A stretch of DNA of 10,051 nt, from the NCBI GenBank assembly GCA_903827075.1, contig CAIKGX010000234.1, positions 1 through 10,051 of the forward strand, read 5' to 3'. The position numbers and the translations under genes were made by a program. This DNA comes from an uncultured beta proteobacterium (GTDB lineage: Bacteria > Pseudomonadota > Gammaproteobacteria > Burkholderiales > Burkholderiaceae). The notes beneath the pieces were generated by a model. The model ran no database searches. It was not told where the DNA came from and was given only the letters and a program-made list of their open reading frames with translations. How positions within the stretch are numbered: position 1 is the first letter of the stretch; each line of letters starts with the position of its first letter. Below, in pieces: positions 6,328 through 10,051 of the stretch.

Positions 6328-7293
6328 TTAAGCCAGTAGGGCTTCTAACTTCTCGGTATCAATGCAGAAGTTCCGAATGCCCTCGGCTAACTTTTCAGTT
6401 GCCATAGCATCATTGTTCAGTTGTAATCTGAAGCTGGATTCATCTAGCTTTAACTGAGTGATATTTTCACTGGTAAGTGCATTCGCGGCATTAACAGAAT
6501 GTAGCTTTTGATCAACGCTCAATTGAACTGCTTGCAACTCTCCCAGCAGTTCTGGGCTAATAGTCAAGAGATCACAGCCGGACAACTCTAGGATTTGACT
6601 GGTGTTTCTAAAGCTAGCACCCATAATTTCCGTGGAAATTCCAAAATGCTTGTAGTAATGGAAGATTCTTTTCACAGAAGTAACACCGGGATCATTTGCG
6701 CCGCCATTGTTGGCATCGCTCCATGAGGTACCTAATTTAGCTTTATACCAATCAGTAATGCGACCTACAAATGGGGAGATCAATTGCGCTTTGACGGCGC
6801 CACAGGCGGCCGCTTGAACTAAGGAGAAAAGCAAAGTCATATTGCAATGAATACCTTCTGCCTCAAGAACTTTTGCCGCCTGAATGCCTTCCCATGTACC
6901 AGCAAGCTTGATTAAAACCCGTTTGCGTTCAATACCATGAGATTCATACAGAGCGATGAGATGTTTTGCTTTGGCTATTGTTGCATTCGCATCAAATGAC
7001 AGTCTGGCATCTACCTCTGTAGAAACACGTCCTGGAACAATCTGGAGGATTTCCAAGCCGAAGGCAACCAAAATGTAATCCACTAAATCGACTGGGCTCA
7101 TGCCGGGGTGAGCCGCCTTCACTTGATTTACCAAATTTTGGTAATTGGCCTGCTGAGCCGCTTTTAATATTAAGGAAGGGTTGGTAGTGGCATCTTGCGG
7201 TTGGTATTCCTGCATGCGCTCAAAATCGCCTGTATCGGCTACTACAGTAGTGAGTTTCTTCAATTGGCTAAGAGTACTAGTGTGGCTGGTCAT
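6328..7293 (-). CDS. tal: Transaldolase
   Basis: Transfers a dihydroxyacetone unit between sedoheptulose-7-phosphate and glyceraldehyde-3-phosphate in the non-oxidative pentose phosphate pathway (cytosol). The 321 residues match the classical TalA/TalB type in length and sequence: TTVVADTGDF (15-24, Asp20), DATTNPSLILKA (34-45), RVSTEVDARLSFD (89-101, Glu93), and KRVLIKLAGTWEG (124-136) with Lys129 as the Schiff-base lysine (Lys132 in E. coli TalB). CNMTLLFSLVQA, the phosphate-binding FVGRITDWYK and MGASFRNT are also visible. The ATG at 7293 has no recognisable Shine-Dalgarno (CATTCCT lies just before it), but nothing better is available. It diverges from rpiA across a 101-nt region. A short stem (AAGCC 6330-6334 with GGCTT 6340-6344) lies across its own stop codon and could act as a weak terminator. 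Confidence 0.97.
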   Translation of the reverse strand: MTSHTSTLSQLKKLTTVVADTGDFERMQEYQPQDATTNPSLILKAAQQANYQNLVNQVKAAHPGMSPVDLVDYILVAFGLEILQIVPGRVSTEVDARLSFDANATIAKAKHLIALYESHGIERKRVLIKLAGTWEGIQAAKVLEAEGIHCNMTLLFSLVQAAACGAVKAQLISPFVGRITDWYKAKLGTSWSDANNGGANDPGVTSVKRIFHYYKHFGISTEIMGASFRNTSQILELSGCDLLTISPELLGELQAVQLSVDQKLHSVNAANALTSENITQLKLDESSFRLQLNNDAMATEKLAEGIRNFCIDTEKLEALLA

Positions 7294-7335
7294 AGGAATG
7301 CTTTAAGGGGTAGTTTTGGGTAGATATTCATTCAA

Positions 7336-7347
7336 TATCATATGATA
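7336..7347. promoter_or_regulatory. 12-bp palindrome in the tal-rpiA control region
   Basis: TATCATATGATA is a perfect palindrome 43 nt from the tal ATG and 48 nt from the rpiA ATG. It contains TATGAT in both directions, so it could be an operator or part of opposed -10 elements; neither direction has a good -35 at 16-18 bp. AT-rich palindromes this short can arise by chance. Confidence 0.3.
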
Positions 7348-7357
7348 GATGCATTAA

Positions 7358-7374
7358 TTACTGTGTTCCAGTAA
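7358..7374. promoter_or_regulatory. 17-bp dyad TTACTG-N5-CAGTAA in the tal-rpiA control region
   Basis: Perfect 6-bp arms (7358-7363 and 7369-7374) with a 5-bp centre (TGTTC), located 20 nt upstream of the rpiA ATG. Size and spacing suit a dimeric repressor or a LysR-type site. In the rpiA transcript it could also form a hairpin just upstream of the ribosome site (AAGGG, 7379-7383). The protein that would bind is unknown. Confidence 0.35.
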
Positions 7375-7394
7375 GTACAAGGGCCTGACAACGA

Positions 7395-8105
7395 ATGAAT
7401 CAAGATCAACTAAAGCAATTAGTGGGCGAAGCGGCGAGGGATGAAGTTCTTAAGCTGGCGCCTGGTCAAGTCTTAGGAGTTGGAACGGGCTCTACCGTAA
7501 ATTACTTTATCGATGCATTGGCACCCCATAAGGACCATTTTGCGGGAACGGTATCTAGCTCTAATGCCACCACTGAGCGCTTACTCAAGCATGGATTTAA
7601 GGTGCTTGATCCTAATGACGTGGTTTCATTGCCCGCCTATGTAGATGGCGCTGATGAAATCGATCCTCTTGGCAACATGATCAAAGGCGGCGGGGGTGCT
7701 TTAACCCGTGAAAAAATCATTGCCTCGATGGCTGAGCAATTTATTTGTATTTGCGATGCTTCCAAGCAGGTGCCTGTCTTAGGCAATTTTTCATTACCAG
7801 TAGAAATAATTCCCTTATCTAAAGGTGTGGTGAGCCGCGAGCTAGAAAAGTTGGGTGGCACGGTGACATTGAGATTAGCTAAAAGTACTCGGGCGGACTT
7901 GAATCAAACACCGAGCGAGCCATTTGTAACGGATAACGGAGCTTGGATTTTGGATGTCGCTGGATTACATATTACCGACCCCCTTGCTTTGGAATCTGTG
8001 ATCAATCAATTCGCAGGCGTTATTACGGTGGGCTTGTTTGCAAAAGAAAAAGCCAATATCTTGCTCGTGAGTGATGCATCTGGGGTGAGTCGCGATGTCT
8101 TTTAA
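7395..8105 (+). CDS. rpiA: Ribose-5-phosphate isomerase A
   Basis: Interconverts ribose-5-phosphate and ribulose-5-phosphate in the pentose phosphate pathway, feeding nucleotide synthesis. The 236 residues cover the whole RpiA fold: GVGTGSTVNYFIDAL (28-42, phosphate loop), SSNATTERL (55-63), the catalytic DGADEID (84-90, Asp84 and Asp87, matching E. coli Asp81 and Asp84), KGGGGALTREKI (97-108, Lys97 and Glu106 matching Lys94 and Glu103), DASKQV (121-126) and VTDNG (178-182). A short insertion (about 163-175) precedes VTDNG compared with E. coli. The likely ribosome site AAGGG is 11 nt upstream, a little far. It is divergent from tal, and a bidirectional terminator lies 5 nt beyond the stop. 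Confidence 0.97.
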   Translation: MNQDQLKQLVGEAARDEVLKLAPGQVLGVGTGSTVNYFIDALAPHKDHFAGTVSSSNATTERLLKHGFKVLDPNDVVSLPAYVDGADEIDPLGNMIKGGGGALTREKIIASMAEQFICICDASKQVPVLGNFSLPVEIIPLSKGVVSRELEKLGGTVTLRLAKSTRADLNQTPSEPFVTDNGAWILDVAGLHITDPLALESVINQFAGVITVGLFAKEKANILLVSDASGVSRDVF

Positions 8106-8107
8106 TT

Positions 8108-8143
8108 AAAAAACCCGACGGGGTATGCCCATCGGGTTTGTTT
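8108..8143. terminator. Bidirectional intrinsic terminator between rpiA and yggX-argA
   Basis: AAACCCGA (8111-8118) pairs perfectly with TCGGGTTT (8132-8139), with an inner GGG/CCC helix (8120-8122 and 8128-8130). On the plus strand it is followed by GTTTG, ending rpiA. On the minus strand the stem runs into six T residues (8113-8108), the better terminator, ending transcripts from the yggX side or from the small RNA proposed here. Confidence 0.85.
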
Positions 8144-8266
8144 GCCATGGTGTTCATGGCCGGGCAAAAGGAAGAATTAATGTTCCTGATGCCCAATAAG
8201 CATATAGATATGCTTATATGAAGTGGCTTTCGCCAATGTGGAGGTGCACCATATCTGCCCAACCAC
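8108..8266 (-). ncRNA. Candidate structured small RNA, about 159 nt
   Basis: A gene-free stretch almost entirely made of consecutive stem-loops. Read on the minus strand: GTGG/CCAC (8266-8263 with 8241-8238); TGGC-GAAA-GCCA with a GNRA tetraloop (8235-8224); a perfect 10-bp inverted repeat ATAAGCATAT/ATATGCTTAT (8217-8208 with 8205-8196); GGGCA and GGAA pairing with TTCC and TGCCC across a 3x3 internal loop (8194-8162); GCCATG-AACAC-CATGGC (8160-8144); and the terminator with its T6 tract. Helices three to five are separated by one nucleotide each. A sigma70-like promoter with 17-bp spacing lies just upstream on the same strand. It could instead be only the structured 3' UTR of yggX. I recognise no known family (not 6S, SRP RNA, tmRNA or RNase P). 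The structures are seen; expression is inferred. Confidence 0.45.
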
Positions 8267-8272
8267 AACTTC

Positions 8273-8301
8273 ATCCTATGCTTCTAAATATAGCCCGTCA
8301 A
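8273..8301 (-). promoter_or_regulatory. Promoter for the candidate small RNA
   Basis: On the minus strand TTGACG (8301-8296, 5 of 6) is followed after exactly 17 bp by TAGGAT (8278-8273, 4 of 6). The predicted start is near 8266, at the first base of the first helix. It lies between the yggX stop and the hairpin cluster, so it does not serve any protein gene. Confidence 0.5.
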
Positions 8302-8327
8302 GCGTTTGCAATAAATAAATTAAATGC

Positions 8328-8600
8328 TTAATCAGCAGGAGGCACATAGCCTTGTGCCGTGTCTGCCCCACCTTCAAAGAAATGCTTCTCCACTTGCTTT
8401 AAGAGATATTGGCGCGCACGGGGATCTGCCATGTTGAGGCGATTTTCATTGATCAACATGGTTTGTTGCTTTAACCAGCCAGCCCAAGCTTCTTTGGAGA
8501 CTTGATTCCAAATCTTTTTACCCAATTCACCGGGGAGTGGCGCGAAGTCCATGCCTTCAGCTTCTTTATTCAGTTTGATACATTGAACCATGCGTGCCAT
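8328..8600 (-). CDS. yggX: Probable Fe(2+)-trafficking / oxidative damage protection protein YggX
   Basis: Small cytosolic protein linked in enterobacteria to protection of iron-sulfur clusters from oxidative damage and to iron trafficking; the mechanism is debated. The 90 residues match the family in length and signature: MVQCIKLNKEAEGMDF with the conserved Cys7, PGELGKKIWNQVSKEAWAGW (23-42), QTMLINENRLNMADP (46-60) and the C-terminal FFEGG. AAAGG is 8 nt before the ATG. It lies 31 nt downstream of argA on the same strand, so the two are probably co-transcribed, with message ending at the terminator near 8108 after a long structured 3' region. No sign of truncation. Confidence 0.95.
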   Translation of the reverse strand: MARMVQCIKLNKEAEGMDFAPLPGELGKKIWNQVSKEAWAGWLKQQTMLINENRLNMADPRARQYLLKQVEKHFFEGGADTAQGYVPPAD

Positions 8601-8631
8601 CAGTAATACCTTTCAAATACGTTTCGTGTTG

Positions 8632-9996
8632 TTACAGATCTTTAGTCAGAACCATGGATTTGCGATCCCAGTTATAAATTTGCTTTCTATCTTCTGGCAA
8701 ATCTTCTACCTCGGCGCGTTTAAAGCCACGCTTTAAAAACCAATGCTCCGTTCTGGTGGTGAGAACAAAGAGTTTCTTAATGCCTTCTTGCTTGGCTCTC
8801 ATTTCAATTCGCTTGAGAAGGCGCTCGCCGTCACCCGAACCTTGAACATCTGGATCAACTGCTAGGCAGGCAAGTTCACCAACACCATTAGGGAAGGGGA
8901 AGAGGGCGGCACATCCGAACAATACGCGGTCATGCTCAATCACGGAGAATCGCTGAATATCACGCTCAATCACATCTTGTCCGCGGGCGGCTAGGATGCC
9001 CTCATCTTCAAGCGGGCTGGTCAATTGCAAAATACCACCCACATCATCTTGATTGGCTTCACGCAGATTTTCAATGTCGGATGAGGCCAACATCATGCCA
9101 ATACCATCATGGGTAAATAGTTCTTCAAGAAGGGCGCCATCTTGATTGGCTGGTAAGAAATGCACACGGCTCACACCTGCACGAATGGCTCTTCCAGAAA
9201 TATTAAGCAAACTCTTCATGCCAATATCTAATTCGGGATGCACAGACATATAGTCATGCAGTTGAGGCATGGACATTTCTGTAATGAAATCACCTTCATC
9301 GTCCTGAAGACCTGAGTAAGGGCTTAAGAAGATGAGCTTATCTGCTTTGAGTGCAGCCGCAGTCGAAGCGGCAACATCTTCATAGGCTAAGTTAAACGCC
9401 TGACCTGTAGGAGAAAAGCCCAAGGGAGATAAGAGCACAATTTTGTTGCTATCTAAAGATAGCTTGATTGAAGTGGAGTCCACCTTACGTACCAAGCCGG
9501 TATGAATATAGTCAACCCCTTCAACGACACCAACTGGCATAGCAGTAATAAAGTTTCCAGAGATCACAGAGATGCGCGAACCTGCCATGGGCGTATTGGG
9601 AAGGCCGCGACTAAAGGCAGCCTCTATATCTAAACGCAATTCACCGGCAGCTTCTTTAACGCACTCTAAAGCAGCAGCATCGGTAATGCGGTAGCTATGC
9701 ATAGCACTCTGTCCAAATTGGCTTTCGATGTTCCGTAGCATCAACTGCTCTTCAATTTGGGGACGAATGCCGTGAACCAGAACAATCCGCATGCCCATGG
9801 CATGCAGCATGGCAATATCCTCAATCAGGTTCTCTAGGCCAATTTCTTGGGCCAGCTCACCAGCAAAAGCGATAACAAAGGTCTTTTCGCGGAAGCTGTG
9901 AATATAGGGCGCAACATCACGCAACCAGCCTACAAAAGGAAAGTTGGGGCTAGATTCTTCAGCATTTAAGCTGGGGTTTGGTGCATTTGTTGGCAT
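8632..9996 (-). CDS. argA: N-acetylglutamate synthase (amino-acid acetyltransferase)
   Basis: Acetylates glutamate with acetyl-CoA, the first step of arginine synthesis, normally feedback-inhibited by arginine. The 454 residues have the classical ArgA architecture: an amino-acid-kinase-like regulatory domain (about 20-300) with TFVIAFAGE (39-47), VLVHGIRPQIEEQL (72-85) and SGNFITAMPVG (146-156), then a GNAT domain (about 312-450) with ELACLAVDPDVQGSGDGERLL (374-394), containing the acetyl-CoA pyrophosphate loop, and LTTRTEHWFLKRGF (412-425), characteristic of NAGS. The FVGWLRDVAPYIHSFR stretch near the N-terminus matches Burkholderiales members as I recall them, supporting the ATG at 9996; there is no other ATG before codon 63. 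No Shine-Dalgarno precedes it, and a perfect -10 lies only 9 nt upstream, so the mRNA is probably leaderless or nearly so. yggX follows after 31 nt. Confidence 0.96.
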   Translation of the reverse strand: MPTNAPNPSLNAEESSPNFPFVGWLRDVAPYIHSFREKTFVIAFAGELAQEIGLENLIEDIAMLHAMGMRIVLVHGIRPQIEEQLMLRNIESQFGQSAMHSYRITDAAALECVKEAAGELRLDIEAAFSRGLPNTPMAGSRISVISGNFITAMPVGVVEGVDYIHTGLVRKVDSTSIKLSLDSNKIVLLSPLGFSPTGQAFNLAYEDVAASTAAALKADKLIFLSPYSGLQDDEGDFITEMSMPQLHDYMSVHPELDIGMKSLLNISGRAIRAGVSRVHFLPANQDGALLEELFTHDGIGMMLASSDIENLREANQDDVGGILQLTSPLEDEGILAARGQDVIERDIQRFSVIEHDRVLFGCAALFPFPNGVGELACLAVDPDVQGSGDGERLLKRIEMRAKQEGIKKLFVLTTRTEHWFLKRGFKRAEVEDLPEDRKQIYNWDRKSMVLTKDL

Positions 9997-10005
9997 AGTG
10001 AGAAA

Positions 10006-10034
10006 ATTATAGGGTGCAAGAGCCTATAAACCAA
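10006..10034 (-). promoter_or_regulatory. argA promoter, predicted to give a near-leaderless mRNA
   Basis: Minus strand: TTGGTT (10034-10029), 17-bp spacer, perfect TATAAT (10011-10006). The usual distance from -10 to +1 puts the start near 9999, about 3 nt before the argA ATG at 9996. The -35 is poor (3 of 6). No sequence resembling a known arginine-repressor box was seen in the 55 nt available. Confidence 0.55.
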
Positions 10035-10051
10035 CAAAAACCCAATGCAGG

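Noticed and set aside
6310..6344. Hairpins ACTTC/GAAGT and AAGCC/GGCTT at the convergent DUF2892-tal ends as a bidirectional terminator
   Set aside because: Stems are only 5 bp, overlap the coding ends, and lack a real T-run on either strand; not strong enough for a terminator call.
8180..8221. 13-codon plus-strand ORF (MFLMPNKHIDMLI) with AAAAGGAAG upstream, possible small peptide or leader
   Set aside because: It lies wholly inside the hairpin series, its ribosome site is part of a helix, and the nearest plus-strand signal upstream is the rpiA terminator. Structure explains the sequence better.
8023..8274. 83-codon open frame on the minus strand across the rpiA end
   Set aside because: It overlaps rpiA and runs through the terminator and hairpins; composition is not protein-like and no family is recognisable.

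Overview
The window looks like a core chromosomal region of a betaproteobacterium of the Burkholderiaceae, most probably Polynucleobacter or a close relative. The reasons are the moderately low GC content, the close match of RNase R, DHPS and NAGS to Burkholderiales forms as I remember them, the ftsH-folP and rnr-rlmB neighbours, and very compact spacing. This assignment is inference from protein recall, not a database result. No mobile element, CRISPR array or integrase is visible, and nearly all genes are housekeeping.

Layout. Positions 1-1491 (+): the 3' end of ftsH (membrane AAA+ protease), then folP (dihydropteroate synthase). A perfect intrinsic-terminator hairpin lies inside the first codons of folP. 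Positions 1488-2243 (-): a Tat-exported beta-carbonic anhydrase that overlaps folP tail to tail by 4 nt. Positions 2244-2689: a 446-nt AT-rich gene-free stretch. Positions 2690-2776 (-): tRNA-Leu(CAG) with its own promoter. Positions 2933-6324 (+): rnr (RNase R without its N-terminal helix-turn-helix domain), rlmB (23S rRNA Gm2251 methyltransferase) and a small DUF2892 membrane protein, probably one operon. Positions 6328-7293 (-): tal. Positions 7395-8105 (+): rpiA. These two non-oxidative pentose phosphate genes diverge from a 101-nt region holding two perfect dyads. Positions 8106-8327: a gene-free stretch densely packed with stem-loops, ending in a bidirectional terminator and preceded on the minus strand by a good sigma70-like promoter; I propose an unannotated small RNA of about 160 nt. 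Positions 8328-9996 (-): argA then yggX, an operon whose promoter sits so close to the argA ATG that the mRNA is predicted to be nearly leaderless.

How the genes relate: rnr and rlmB pair RNA turnover with ribosome maturation, as in other proteobacteria. tal and rpiA act in the same pathway and share a control region. folP makes the folate precursor, argA opens arginine synthesis, and yggX protects iron-sulfur proteins. The best candidates for something undescribed are regulatory RNA elements, not proteins: the putative small RNA between rpiA and yggX, and the attenuator-like hairpin embedded in folP.
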